Below are positions 25,112 to 33,852 of a stretch of 64,000 nucleotides of DNA, piece after piece. The stretch lies in the NCBI RefSeq assembly GCF_026236535.1, contig NZ_JAHTMW010000017.1:62001-126000 (forward strand), written 5' to 3'. This DNA is from Streptomyces sp. SKN60. Lineage in GTDB: Bacteria; Actinomycetota; Actinomycetes; Streptomycetales; Streptomycetaceae. Each line of letters starts with the position of its first letter. The first letter of the stretch is position 1. Below the pieces are notes generated by a model. That model was not told where the DNA came from. It saw only the letters and a program-made list of their open reading frames with translations, and ran no database searches. The translations under genes and the position numbers were made by a program.

Positions 25112-25728
25112 TTGCCGTTCTCCTGTCCGTTCGAGGGCCCGTTCGGGCCGAGCAGCCGCTCGACGTACTTGGCGATGACGTCCACTTCGAGGTTGACCGG
25201 GTCGCCGCTCTGCTTGATGCCGAGCGTGGTCAGCGCGAGGGTGGTGGGGATGAGGCTGATGGTGAACCAGTCGTCGCCGACCTCGACGACGGTGAGGCTG
25301 ACGCCGTCGACCGTGATCGAGCCCTTCTCGACGACGTAGCGGGCGAGCTGCGCGGGCAGGCCGACCTTGACGATCTCCCAGTGCTCGGAGGGCTCGCGGT
25401 CCAGGATCGTGCCGGTGCCGTCCACGTGGCCCTGGACGATGTGGCCGCCGAGGCGTCCGCCGACGGCCATCGGCCGCTCCAGGTTGACCCGGGAGCCGAC
25501 CTCCAGGGCGCCGAGCGAGGAGCGCTTGAGGGTCTCGGCCATGACGTCGGCGGTGAACTCGCCGTCGCCGAACTCGACCACCGTGAGACAGACGCCGTTG
25601 ACGGCGATCGAGTCGCCGTGCTGGGCGCCTTCCGTGACCAGCGGGCCGCGCAGGCGGAAGCGCGAGGCGTCTTCCAGCTGCTCGACGGCGACGACCTCGC
25701 CCAGCTCTTCGACGATTCCGGTGAACAC
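25108..25728 (-). CDS. ribE: Riboflavin synthase alpha chain
   Basis: 206 residues with the two tandem lumazine-binding repeats of the family: FTGIVEELGEV...SIAVNGVCLTVVEF...FTADVMAETLKRSSLG and GGHIVQGHVDGTG...KGSITVDGVSLTVVEV. It dismutates two 6,7-dimethyl-8-ribityllumazine into riboflavin and the pyrimidine precursor. The GTG start at 25728 comes two bases after the ribD stop. The C-terminus (GPNGPSNGQENGK) is polar and probably disordered. It overlaps the pnuX start by four bases. Confidence 0.95.
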   Translation of the reverse strand: MFTGIVEELGEVVAVEQLEDASRFRLRGPLVTEGAQHGDSIAVNGVCLTVVEFGDGEFTADVMAETLKRSSLGALEVGSRVNLERPMAVGGRLGGHIVQGHVDGTGTILDREPSEHWEIVKVGLPAQLARYVVEKGSITVDGVSLTVVEVGDDWFTISLIPTTLALTTLGIKQSGDPVNLEVDVIAKYVERLLGPNGPSNGQENGK

Positions 25729-25730
25729 GG

Positions 25731-26825
25731 TCAGGCTCCCTTGGGGGTGGCGGGGACGGTGGGGACGGCGGTGACGCGGAGGTCGGGCCCGATGCGCACG
25801 GTCTCGGTGACGTCGAGGCGCAACGCCTCCGCGATGGTGGTGATTCCGGCGTCGGCGAGGGCGGCGGGGCCGGCGCCGAGCAGGACCGGGGCGAGATAGC
25901 CGACGACCTGGTCGACGGCGCCCGCGGCGAGGAAGGCGCCCGCGAGGGTGGGGCCGCCTTCGAGGAGTACGGAGCGGACGCCGCGCGCGTACAGGGCGTC
26001 CAGGAGGGCGGGGACGGAGAGCCCGCCGCCGGCGGCGCGGGGCAGCCGTACGACCGGTTCGAGGGCGGTGTCGGCGTCCTCGGCGACGGCGATCAGGGTG
26101 GGCGCGGTGTCGTCCAGGACCCGGGCGCCGGGCTTGACGGCGGTGGCCTCGGTGTCGACGACGACGCGGAGCGGCTGGACGGCGCCCTCGATGCCCCGTA
26201 CGGCCAGGTGGGGGTCGTCGGCGCGGGCGGTGCCGGAGCCGACCACGACCGCGTCGGCCTCGGCGCGCAGCCGGTGCACGTCGGCGCGGGACTCGGCGGA
26301 GCTGATCCAGCGGGAGGTGCCGTCGGCGGCGGCGATCCGGCCGTCGAGGGTGGCGGCGTACTTCCAGCGCACGAAGGGGCGGCCGGTGCGTACGGAGGTG
26401 AGCCAGGCCAGGTTGCCCGCCTCTGCCTCGTCGGCCAGGACGCCCTGCTCGACCTCGACGCCGGCCGCGCGCAGGGTGTCGGCACCGCCCGTGGCCTGCG
26501 GATTCGGGTCGCCGACCGCGTACACGACGCGGGCGATCCCGGCCTCGATCAGGGCCTGGGCGCAGGGGCCGGTGCGACCGGTGTGGTTGCAGGGTTCGAG
26601 GGTGACGTACGCGGTGCCGCCGCGGGCCAGGACACCGGCCGCGCGCAGGGCGTGGACCTCGGCGTGCGGGCCGCCGGCGCGCTGGTGCCAGCCCTCGCCG
26701 ACCTGGTGGCCGGAGGCGTCGGTGATGACGCAGCCGACGACCGGATTGGGGCTGGTGGAGCCGAGACCGCGGGCGGCGAGCGCGATCGCGCGTCGCATGG
26801 CGGTGATGTCGGCCTGGGTGGCCAC
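25731..26825 (-). CDS. ribD: Bifunctional pyrimidine deaminase / reductase of riboflavin synthesis
   Basis: 364 residues. The N-terminal deaminase domain has the zinc site HAEVHALRAAG and PCNHTGRTGPC. The C-terminal reductase domain has VRTGRPFVRWKYAATLDGRIA, SRWISS and LLEGGPTLAGAFL. It carries out the deamination and side-chain reduction after GTP cyclohydrolase II. The GTG start at 26825 is preceded by AGGAGG at ideal spacing. First gene after the FMN riboswitch, with about 180 bases of leader between aptamer and start. Confidence 0.95.
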   Translation of the reverse strand: MATQADITAMRRAIALAARGLGSTSPNPVVGCVITDASGHQVGEGWHQRAGGPHAEVHALRAAGVLARGGTAYVTLEPCNHTGRTGPCAQALIEAGIARVVYAVGDPNPQATGGADTLRAAGVEVEQGVLADEAEAGNLAWLTSVRTGRPFVRWKYAATLDGRIAAADGTSRWISSAESRADVHRLRAEADAVVVGSGTARADDPHLAVRGIEGAVQPLRVVVDTEATAVKPGARVLDDTAPTLIAVAEDADTALEPVVRLPRAAGGGLSVPALLDALYARGVRSVLLEGGPTLAGAFLAAGAVDQVVGYLAPVLLGAGPAALADAGITTIAEALRLDVTETVRIGPDLRVTAVPTVPATPKGA

Positions 26826-27006
26826 CGGGTCCTCCTGCCTCTTCGGGCACGGACTCCGGGGCCTGTCGATGACGACAGAGAGCGGGTACGAGAGCCTTGC
26901 GCAGGGTGTGCCGAGGCCGGATGCCCGCTGGGGGCGCCGGGACCGGGATCCGGTACGGCGACCAGCGGACGTACGGCCGGCTCACCCCGAGAAGGGGTCG
27001 CCCGCC
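26826..27006 (-). other. Expression platform between FMN aptamer and ribD
   Basis: This untranslated leader has no ORF of note. It contains ACCCC/GGGGT-type hairpin potential just after the aptamer (about 26984-27000), further GC-rich stems and the ribD Shine-Dalgarno. No T-rich intrinsic terminator is visible, so control by occlusion of the ribosome site or by Rho is more likely than simple attenuation. Confidence 0.5.
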
Positions 27007-27132
27007 GCGCACTGCCTCCCATCCGGACTTTCACCGTCGGTCCAGGAATCTCACCTGGTCAACCGGCCGCTGGCTGCGGACGGGTCGCGGACTATACCGC
27101 CGGTTCGGAATTACACCGACCCCGGAGTGCGC
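27007..27132 (-). ncRNA. FMN riboswitch (RFN element)
   Basis: On the minus strand the conserved RFN order is intact. It begins with the GCGCACU arm and CCGGGGUCGGUGUAAUUCCG, then ACCGGCGGUAUAGUCCGCGACCC, a variable stem, GACCAGGUGAGAUUCCUGG and ACCGACGGUGAAAGUCCGGAUGG, and closes with AGUGCGC pairing back to the first arm. It binds flavin mononucleotide and lowers expression of the downstream rib operon when flavin is plentiful. Confidence 0.95.
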
Positions 27133-27236
27133 TGCTGCTGATACAGGACCAATATGCCACGGACTGCGACCGGCCATACGAGTGAGGCCCTGTGGGCTGA
27201 CTCACAACCCGCCATGACCCTGCCACGAAATCCTTC

Positions 27237-27280
27237 GTTGGTCCAGACCTATTGACGCACTGGTCTAGTCCTCTTAATGT
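27237..27280 (+). promoter_or_regulatory. Chitinase promoter with two DasR-like boxes
   Basis: TTGACG at 27252-27257 and TAATGT at 27275-27280 are separated by 17 bases, a good vegetative promoter. Box 1 (GTTGGTCCAGACCTAT, 27237-27252) abuts the -35. Box 2 (ACTGGTCTAGTCCTCT, 27259-27274) fills the spacer and matches the DasR consensus ACTGGTCTAGACCACT at 14 of 16 bases. A GntR-type DasR repressor released by glucosamine-6-phosphate, as known for Streptomyces chitinase genes, would block RNA polymerase directly here. Confidence 0.8.
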
Positions 27281-27385
27281 CCGTGTCACCTTCGAGACAC
27301 GGCCCGCCGGTGTGCGCACTCCACGGGCCCAACACGACCCACCCCCTTGTTCGTTGAACAATCCCGACCTCTACGGAGGAAGATC

Positions 27386-29764
27386 GTGTTGTCCCCCACC
27401 CACAAGAGAGCGACGCTGCTCGCGTCCGGCGCCGCCGTCGCCGGGCTGCTGATCAGCTCCCTCGCCACCGGCGGCGTCTCGTACGCGGCCGACAACGAGA
27501 GCTGTCGCCCCGACGGCCTCTACAGGACGCCCGGCGTCGACGTCCCGTACTGCTCGGTGTACGACTCCGAGGGCCGCGAGAAGATGGGCGCCGACCACCA
27601 GCGCCGGGTCATCGGCTACTTCACGGGCTGGCGCACCGGGAAGAACGGCGAGCCCGCCTATCTCGCCTCCGACATCCCGTGGGACAAGGTCACCCACATC
27701 AACTACGCCTTCGGCCACGTCGGCGGCGACAACAAGCTCTCCGTGGGCACGGACGGGCCGAACAACGCGGCCACCGGGATGACCTGGCCCGGTGTCGCGG
27801 GCGCCGAGATGGACCCGGCACTCCCCTACAAGGGCCATTTCAACCTGCTCACCAAGTTCAAGAAGCAGCACCCGAACGTGAAGACGCTGATCTCGGTCGG
27901 CGGCTGGGCGGAGACCGGCGGCTACTTCGACGACAGCGGCAACCGGGTGAACTCCGGCGGCTTCTACTCGATGGCCACCAACGCCGACGGTTCGGTCAAC
28001 CAGGCCGGGATCGACACGTTCGCGAACTCGGCCGTCGACTTCATCCGGAAGTACGGGTTCAACGGCGTCGACATCGACTACGAGTACCCGACCACGATGA
28101 AGGACTCGGGAAACCCGCTCGACTGGCAGCTCTCCAACGCGCGCCGGGCCGGCCTCGTCCAGGGCTACGCGGCCCTGATGAAGTCGCTGCGCGAGAAGCT
28201 CGACCGGGCCGGCGCCACCGACGGCAGGCACTACATGCTGACCGTCGCCGCGCCCTCCTCCGGCTATCTGCTGCGCGGCATGGAGACCTTCCAGATGCAG
28301 AAGTATCTGGACTACGTCAACATCATGTCCTACGACCTGCACGGCGCCTGGAACGAGTACGTCGGCCCGAACGCCTCGCTGTTCGACGACGGCAAGGACG
28401 CCGAGCTCGCCGCCGCCAACGTCTACGGCAGCGCGCAGTACGGCTCCATCGGCTACCTCAACACCGACTGGGCCTACCACTACTTCCGCGGCTCGATGCC
28501 GTCCGGCCGGATCAACATCGGCCTGCCGTACTACACCCGCGGCTTCAAGAACGTGCAGGGCGGCACCGACGGTCTGTGGGGCAAGGCCGCCACGACCACC
28601 TGCCCGGCCGGCGCGGGCCTGACCAAGTGCGGCGACGGCGCCGTCGGCATCGACAACCTGTGGCACGACAAGGACACCAACGGGCAGGAGTCGCCCGCCG
28701 GTTCCAACCCGATGTGGCACGCCAAGAACCTCGAGAAGGGGATCGTCGGCGACTACGTCACCCAGTACGGCTTCCCCGCGAACACCACGCTGACCGGCGC
28801 CTACGCCCGCAAGTACGACTCGACGCTGGTCGCGCCGTGGCTGTGGAACGCCGACAAGAAGGTCTTCCTCTCCACGGAGGACGAGCAGTCGGTGGGCGCC
28901 AAGGCGGACTACGTGGTCGACCGCGGCATCGGCGGCACCATGATCTGGGAGCTGGCCGGCGACTACGCCTGGAACGCGGCCAAGGGCCAGTACGAGATGG
29001 GCTCCACGCTCACCTCGCTGATGTACGACAAGTTCAAGGCCGCCACCCCCTACGGCGCCAAGAAGTCGAACAAGGCGCTTCCGGCCCAGGCCGTGAACGT
29101 GGGCGTGGAGTTCACCGAGTTCAAGCTCGGCGACTCCAACTACCCGATCACCCCGAAGCTGAAGATCACCAACAACACCGCCACCACGCTGCCCGGCGGC
29201 ACGGAGTTCCAGTTCGACTACGCCACCTCGGCGCCGAACAACGCCTCCGACCAGTCCGGCTTCGGCACCAAGGTGATCAGCAGCGACCACACGGGCAGCA
29301 ACGTGGGCGGCCTGAAGGGCGACTTCCACCGGGTCTCCCTGAAGCTCCCGGCCTGGCAGACGCTCGCCCCGGGCGCCTCCGTGGACCTGGCGTTCAACTA
29401 CTACCTGCCGGTGTCGACCCCGTCGAACTGGACGGTGAACATCAACGGCACGACGTACGCGCTCGCCGGTGACCTGGCGCGCGGCACGACGACGGTGGAG
29501 CCGGGGGGCTCGACCGCCACCCCGACGCCGACGCCGACCACCACGTCGCCGACCCCGACCCCGACCACCACCTCGCCGACCCCCACCCCGACGCCGACCG
29601 GCGGCACCTGCACCAACCCGGCGTACGTGGCCGGCCAGGTGTACACCGGCGGCTCGGTCGTCTCGCACAAGGGCCACAACTGGAAGGCCAAGTGGTGGAC
29701 CCAGAACGAGGAGCCGGGCACGACCGGCGACTGGGGCGTCTGGCAGGACCTCGGCGCCTGCTAG
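27386..29764 (+). CDS. Secreted GH18 chitinase with C-terminal chitin-binding domain
   Basis: 792 residues from a GTG behind GGAGGA. It has a signal peptide with hydrophobic LLASGAAVAGLLISSLA and cleavage near SYAA, then a GH18 barrel with the SVGGW strand motif and catalytic GVDIDYEYP (acid/base Glu233), MSYDLHG and a barrel-closing WELAGDY. An immunoglobulin-like domain (VEFTEFKLGDSNYPITPKLKITNN...) follows, then a Thr-Pro linker made of TPTPTPTTTSP repeats and a CBM5/12-type module (YVAGQVYTGGSVVSHKGHNWKAKWWTQNEEP) with its aromatic binding triad. It hydrolyses chitin outside the cell. The promoter carries DasR boxes, so expression should follow N-acetylglucosamine availability. The chiC/chiD-like naming cannot be settled from sequence alone. 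Confidence 0.95.
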   Translation: MLSPTHKRATLLASGAAVAGLLISSLATGGVSYAADNESCRPDGLYRTPGVDVPYCSVYDSEGREKMGADHQRRVIGYFTGWRTGKNGEPAYLASDIPWDKVTHINYAFGHVGGDNKLSVGTDGPNNAATGMTWPGVAGAEMDPALPYKGHFNLLTKFKKQHPNVKTLISVGGWAETGGYFDDSGNRVNSGGFYSMATNADGSVNQAGIDTFANSAVDFIRKYGFNGVDIDYEYPTTMKDSGNPLDWQLSNARRAGLVQGYAALMKSLREKLDRAGATDGRHYMLTVAAPSSGYLLRGMETFQMQKYLDYVNIMSYDLHGAWNEYVGPNASLFDDGKDAELAAANVYGSAQYGSIGYLNTDWAYHYFRGSMPSGRINIGLPYYTRGFKNVQGGTDGLWGKAATTTCPAGAGLTKCGDGAVGIDNLWHDKDTNGQESPAGSNPMWHAKNLEKGIVGDYVTQYGFPANTTLTGAYARKYDSTLVAPWLWNADKKVFLSTEDEQSVGAKADYVVDRGIGGTMIWELAGDYAWNAAKGQYEMGSTLTSLMYDKFKAATPYGAKKSNKALPAQAVNVGVEFTEFKLGDSNYPITPKLKITNNTATTLPGGTEFQFDYATSAPNNASDQSGFGTKVISSDHTGSNVGGLKGDFHRVSLKLPAWQTLAPGASVDLAFNYYLPVSTPSNWTVNINGTTYALAGDLARGTTTVEPGGSTATPTPTPTTTSPTPTPTTTSPTPTPTPTGGTCTNPAYVAGQVYTGGSVVSHKGHNWKAKWWTQNEEPGTTGDWGVWQDLGAC

Positions 29765-29829
29765 CCCCTACGGCCTGACATGCCCCCGGCGGCGGTTCTC
29801 ACGGCCCTTGCCGCCGCCGGGCCTCCCAC

Positions 29830-29862
29830 CGCGCCGCGTCCCCCTGTCCGGGACGCGGCGCG
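29830..29862. terminator. Bidirectional terminator between chitinase and ROK gene
   Basis: Arms 29830-29842 and 29850-29862 are perfect 13-bp complements around a 7-base loop, lying between convergent genes. Confidence 0.75.
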
Positions 29863-29889
29863 GACCCGTTTCCCCGGGACTGCCGCTCG

Positions 29890-31014
29890 TTACGGGAAGA
29901 GCTCGTCCTGCGCCGCGTCGCGGGCCCGCAGCAGCGCGCCCCGCAGCACCGCCGCGTCGCCGAGCGCGGTGGCGCGCACCTCGGTGCGCAGCGGCGAGAG
30001 CCCGGCCAGGGCGTGCTCGACGCGGGCGGCGAGCTCGGGGCCGCCCTGGTGGCCGATCTCGCCGGCCAGCACCACACAGCCCGGGTCGAGGACGGCGGCG
30101 ACGGCCGCCGCGCCGACCGCGAGGCGCTGGGCGAGGGCGTCGAGGAAGGGGCCGTGGCCGGAGCCGAGCGCGGTGGCCGGGTCGAGGCCGTGGGCGGCAG
30201 CCAGGGCCCGGACGGCGGAAACGCAGGCCAGCTCGTGGAAGCCGCCGTCGCAGCCGGTGGCCGAGGGCAGACCGGAGGTCATGGGCACGGGCAGGAAGCC
30301 GATCTCGCCCGCGCCGCCGGAGGCCCCGCGGCGCAGCCGCCCGTCGAGGACGACCGCCGCACCGACCCCCTGGCCCAGCCAGAGCAGCACGAAGTCGTCG
30401 CGGTCGCGGGCCGCGCCCGCGCGCAGTTCGGCGACGGCGGCGAGGTTGGTTTCGTTCTCGACCAGGACCCGGGCGGGCAGGCGTTCCTGGAGGACTCCGA
30501 TGAGCCGGCGGTGCCAGGCGGGCAGTCCGGTGGAGTCGCGCAGTTCGCCGGTGGCCGGATCGATGAGGCCGGGCGCGCCGACGGCGACCGTGTGCAGCCG
30601 GTCCGCGCCGGCCTCCCGCGCGGCCTGCTGGAGGAGCGTGACGGCCTGCTCGACGGCGGCGCCGGTGCCGCCGGTCTCGCCGACGGGGGCCGCGGCCTCG
30701 GCGAGGGTGGTGCCGAGGAGGTCGGCGACGACGACGGAGACGGAGCGGGTGCGCACGTCGAGGGCGGCGAGGTGGGCGCGGTCGGCGACGATCCCGTAGA
30801 GCTTGGCGTTGGGGCCGCGGCGCTCGGCGCCGGTCTCGCCGACGACGTGCACGAGTCCGGAGCCGCTGAGCCGCTCGACGAGGTCGGCGACGGTGGGGCG
30901 GGACAGTCCGGTGAGCGTCTTCAGCTGGGTCGCCGTCAACGGGCCCTCGTCCTGGAGCAGTCGCAGGGCGAGCCGGTCGTTGATGGCCCGTGCGGTGCTC
31001 GGGGATGCGGCCAT
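29890..31014 (-). CDS. ROK family transcriptional regulator
   Basis: 374 residues. The N-terminal winged helix (NDRLALRLLQDEGPLTATQLKTLTGLSRPTVADLVERL) is followed by a ROK sugar-kinase-like domain. That domain has ALDVRTRSVSVVVADLLG in place of the phosphate-1 motif, and a central block with VENETNLAAVAE and GQGVGAAVVLDGRLRRGASGGAGEIG. The ROK zinc motif (CxCGxxGCxE) is not intact, so kinase activity is unlikely. ROK repressors respond to sugars or their phosphates. It is divergent from an MFS transporter, with a palindrome midway between the two starts, and is probably autoregulated. The ligand is unknown. Confidence 0.88.
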   Translation of the reverse strand: MAASPSTARAINDRLALRLLQDEGPLTATQLKTLTGLSRPTVADLVERLSGSGLVHVVGETGAERRGPNAKLYGIVADRAHLAALDVRTRSVSVVVADLLGTTLAEAAAPVGETGGTGAAVEQAVTLLQQAAREAGADRLHTVAVGAPGLIDPATGELRDSTGLPAWHRRLIGVLQERLPARVLVENETNLAAVAELRAGAARDRDDFVLLWLGQGVGAAVVLDGRLRRGASGGAGEIGFLPVPMTSGLPSATGCDGGFHELACVSAVRALAAAHGLDPATALGSGHGPFLDALAQRLAVGAAAVAAVLDPGCVVLAGEIGHQGGPELAARVEHALAGLSPLRTEVRATALGDAAVLRGALLRARDAAQDELFP

Positions 31015-31063
31015 GCGGGGATCCTCTCAGACGATCACGGGTGTCCGGCCCCGGAGCACTATT

Positions 31064-31084
31064 TATCAGGCAGGGTTCCTGATA
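31064..31084. promoter_or_regulatory. Palindromic operator in the ROK-MFS divergent promoter
   Basis: TATCAGG (31064-31070) and CCTGATA (31078-31084) form a perfect 7-7-7 inverted repeat, about 50 bases from the ROK start and 36 from the MFS start. This is the expected size and place for a ROK dimer site. Confidence 0.65.
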
Positions 31085-31119
31085 GTTTACGCGACACACC
31101 AGGACCGAGGGAGGGACCC

Positions 31120-32328
31120 ATGGCGGCAGAGACCGTCTTCACCACCGAGCGGCTGCGGCGGGCCCGGTACGCCGTCGCCGCCGTCTTCTGCGTGCACGGC
31201 GCGGTCACCGGCAGCTTCGCCACCCGGATCCCGTGGATCCAGGAGCACGCGGACGTCAGCGCCGGGCAGCTCGGCCTCGCCCTGGCCTTCCCCGCGATCG
31301 GCGCCTCGCTGGCGATGCCGCTGGCCGGGGCGGTCAGCCATCGCTTCGGCGCCCGCACCGCGCTGCGCGGGCTGCTCGCGCTGTGGACGCTCGCCCTGAC
31401 GCTGCCCTCGCTCGCGCCGAACGTCTACGGCCTGTGCGCGGCGCTCTTCGTCTTCGGCGCCACCGCCGGCATGTCCGACGTCGCCATGAACGCCCTCGGC
31501 GTGGAGACCGAGAACCGGCTCGGCCGCTCGATCATGTCCAGCCTGCACGGCATGTGGAGCGTGGGCGCCCTGCTCGGCTCGGCGGCCGGCACCCTCGCCG
31601 CCCACCTCGGCGGCGACGCCCGGATCCACCATCTGATCGCCGCCCTGGTGCTCACCGCGCTCGGGCTCGCCGCCTGCCAGGGCGTGCTCGACCTGCACAG
31701 CGCGCCCGAGGAGGAGGCCCCGCCGCGCTTCGCGCTGCCGCCGAAGTCCGCCCTGGTCATCGGCGCCATCGGGTTCTGCGGGGTGTTCGCCGAGGGCGCC
31801 AGCCTGGACTGGTCGGCGGTCTACCTCAAGGAAGAGCTGGGCAGCTCGGCCGGGCTCGCCGCCGCCTGCACCACCGCCTTCACGCTCACCATGGCCGTGG
31901 CGCGCCTGGTAGGCGACCGCGTGGTGGACCGCTTCGGCGCGGTGCGCACGGTACGGGTCGGGGGCGCGACCGCCACCCTGGGCGGGCTGCTCGTGGTGGC
32001 CGCCCCGCACGCGGCGGTCGCGATGGCCGGCTTCGGTCTGATCGGCCTGGGCGTCGCCGTGGTCGTCCCGCTCGCCTTCGCCGCCGCCGGGCGCAGCGGC
32101 CCGAACCCCAGCCAGGCCATCGCGGGCGTCGCCACCATCACGTACACCTCGGGGCTCATCGCCCCCTCGGCGATCGGCGGCATCGCCGACGCGACCTCGC
32201 TGGTGCTCTCCTTCGGCCTGGTGACCCTGCTCGCCTTCGGCCTGGTGCTCGGCGCGGGGGTGCTGCGGTCCGCGGGCCGCACGAAGTCCGCGGCGGCCGC
32301 GGCCGGCGCACCCGAAAAGGTCGGCTGA
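31120..32328 (+). CDS. MFS transporter under divergent ROK control
   Basis: 402 residues with 12 predicted membrane segments. Family features include the loop 2-3 motif region SHRFGARTALRG, the helix RIPWIQEHADVSAGQLGLALAFPAIGASLAMPLAG and the mid-loop DRVVDRFGAVRTVRVG. It resembles the sugar-transporter-like YbjJ group of MFS proteins. The cargo is unknown; the adjacent ROK regulator suggests a sugar or a sugar-derived compound. The ATG at 31120 follows GAGGGAGGGA. Transporter family confident, direction and cargo not. Confidence 0.85.
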   Translation: MAAETVFTTERLRRARYAVAAVFCVHGAVTGSFATRIPWIQEHADVSAGQLGLALAFPAIGASLAMPLAGAVSHRFGARTALRGLLALWTLALTLPSLAPNVYGLCAALFVFGATAGMSDVAMNALGVETENRLGRSIMSSLHGMWSVGALLGSAAGTLAAHLGGDARIHHLIAALVLTALGLAACQGVLDLHSAPEEEAPPRFALPPKSALVIGAIGFCGVFAEGASLDWSAVYLKEELGSSAGLAAACTTAFTLTMAVARLVGDRVVDRFGAVRTVRVGGATATLGGLLVVAAPHAAVAMAGFGLIGLGVAVVVPLAFAAAGRSGPNPSQAIAGVATITYTSGLIAPSAIGGIADATSLVLSFGLVTLLAFGLVLGAGVLRSAGRTKSAAAAAGAPEKVG

Positions 32329-32384
32329 CCTGCGGCGCCTACCATATGGCTGATTCTTTGCCCCCGGAGAACTGGAGCGAGCAC

Positions 32385-33776
32385 ATGAGCCTCGGCGTGC
32401 GATGGACCCTGCACGGCGACGGGAGGACACCCGCTCCGGGTGCGGTCGTCCGGCCGGACGAGCGCCTCTCCTGGCCCCGTACGGTCGGGCTCGGCGCGCA
32501 GCACGTGGTGGCGATGTTCGGCGCGTCCTTCGTGGCGCCGGTCCTGATGGGTCTTGACCCGAACCTCGCGATCATGATGTCCGGTGTCGCCACCGTGATC
32601 TTCCTGCTCGCGACCCGCGGCACGGTCCCCTCGTACCTCGGCTGCTCGCTCTCCTTCGTGGGCGTCGCCGCCGCGATCCGGGCCTCCGGCGGCAGCAGCG
32701 CCACCGTGACCGGCGCGGTCCTGGCGGTCGGCGCGGTGCTGTTCCTGGTCGGTCTCGCGGTGCGCAGGTTCGGCGCGCGGATCATCCACGCGGCGATGCC
32801 GCCGATCGTCACCGGCGCGGTGGTCATGTTGATCGGCTTCAACCTGGCGCCGGTCACCGCCGCCACCTACTGGCCGCAGGACCAGTGGACGGCTCTGCTC
32901 GTCATGCTGTTCACCGGCCTGGCCGTGGTCTGTCTGCGCGGCTTCTGGTCGCGCATCGCGATCTTCCTCGGCCTGGTCTTCGGCTACGGCATCTCCTGGG
33001 TATTCGACCTGGTCTTCGGCCGGATCCACTCGATGTCCCCGAGCGGCCAGGTCACCGACCACTGGCGGCTCGACCTCTCCGGCGTCTCGAAGGCCGACTG
33101 GATCGGTCTGCCCAGCCTGCACGGCCCCAGCTTCGAGTGGTCCGCGATCCTCGTGGCGCTGCCCGTGGTCATCGCCCTGGTCGCCGAGAACGCCGGCCAC
33201 GTCAAGGCGGTCGGCGAGATGACCGGCACCTCCCTGGACGACAAGCTCGGCACCGCGATCGCCGCCGACGGCGCCGCGTCCATGCTGTCCACCGCCGTGG
33301 GCGGCCCGCCGAACACCACGTACTCCGAGAACATCGGCGTCATGGCCGCCACAAGGGTCTACTCCACCGCCGCCTACTGGGCCGCGGCCGGCTTCGCGCT
33401 GCTCTTCGGCCTCTGCCCCAAGTTCGGCGCGGTCGTCGCCGCCATCCCCGGCGGTGTGCTCGGCGGCATCACCGTGATCCTCTACGGCATGATCGGTCTG
33501 CTCGGCGCCCAGATCTGGATCAACGCCAAGGTCGACCTGCGCAACCCGCTCAACCTGGTGCCCGCCGCGGCCGGCATCATCATCGGCGTCGGCGGCGTGA
33601 AGCTCACCTTCAGCGACACCTTCGAGCTCGGCGGCATCGCGCTCGGCACGATCGTGGTCATCACCGGCTACCACGTGCTGCGCGCCTTCGCCCCGGCCCA
33701 TCTGAAGCAGCAGGAGCCCCTGCTCGACTCCGGCACCAGCTCGTACGAGACGGGCGAGGAGTCCGTGGCGAAGTAA
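32385..33776 (+). CDS. NCS2 family nucleobase permease (xanthine/uracil type)
   Basis: 463 residues, 13 to 14 membrane spans. NCS2 marks are visible: QHVVAMFGASFVAPVLMG at the first helix, the ALVAENAGHVKAVG motif (QH/NxG-type binding helix 8), and GGPPNTTYSENIGVMAATRV, the family signature in helix 10. It imports uracil or purines with protons. I chose the ATG at 32385, which follows GGAG at good spacing; an ATG 39 bases earlier (32346) is in frame but has no ribosome site. RutG/UraA-type uracil transport is the best guess; xanthine remains possible. Confidence 0.88.
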   Translation: MSLGVRWTLHGDGRTPAPGAVVRPDERLSWPRTVGLGAQHVVAMFGASFVAPVLMGLDPNLAIMMSGVATVIFLLATRGTVPSYLGCSLSFVGVAAAIRASGGSSATVTGAVLAVGAVLFLVGLAVRRFGARIIHAAMPPIVTGAVVMLIGFNLAPVTAATYWPQDQWTALLVMLFTGLAVVCLRGFWSRIAIFLGLVFGYGISWVFDLVFGRIHSMSPSGQVTDHWRLDLSGVSKADWIGLPSLHGPSFEWSAILVALPVVIALVAENAGHVKAVGEMTGTSLDDKLGTAIAADGAASMLSTAVGGPPNTTYSENIGVMAATRVYSTAAYWAAAGFALLFGLCPKFGAVVAAIPGGVLGGITVILYGMIGLLGAQIWINAKVDLRNPLNLVPAAAGIIIGVGGVKLTFSDTFELGGIALGTIVVITGYHVLRAFAPAHLKQQEPLLDSGTSSYETGEESVAK

Positions 33777-33852
33777 GGGCGGATTCGCCCGTTCTGGGGA
33801 AGCCGGGCGGCGGAACCCCACCGTCCGGTCCTCCGGCTGCCACCCTGCACCC

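Noticed and set aside
29515..29605. Repeat array resembling a CRISPR or satellite inside the chitinase gene
   Set aside because: It encodes the Thr-Pro linker (TPTPTPTTTSP repeats) of a secreted enzyme; spacing and composition are those of protein repeats.
27371..29677. Minus-strand frame of 768 codons opposite the chitinase
   Set aside because: Gly/Val/Arg-rich shadow of the GH18 gene with no start context.
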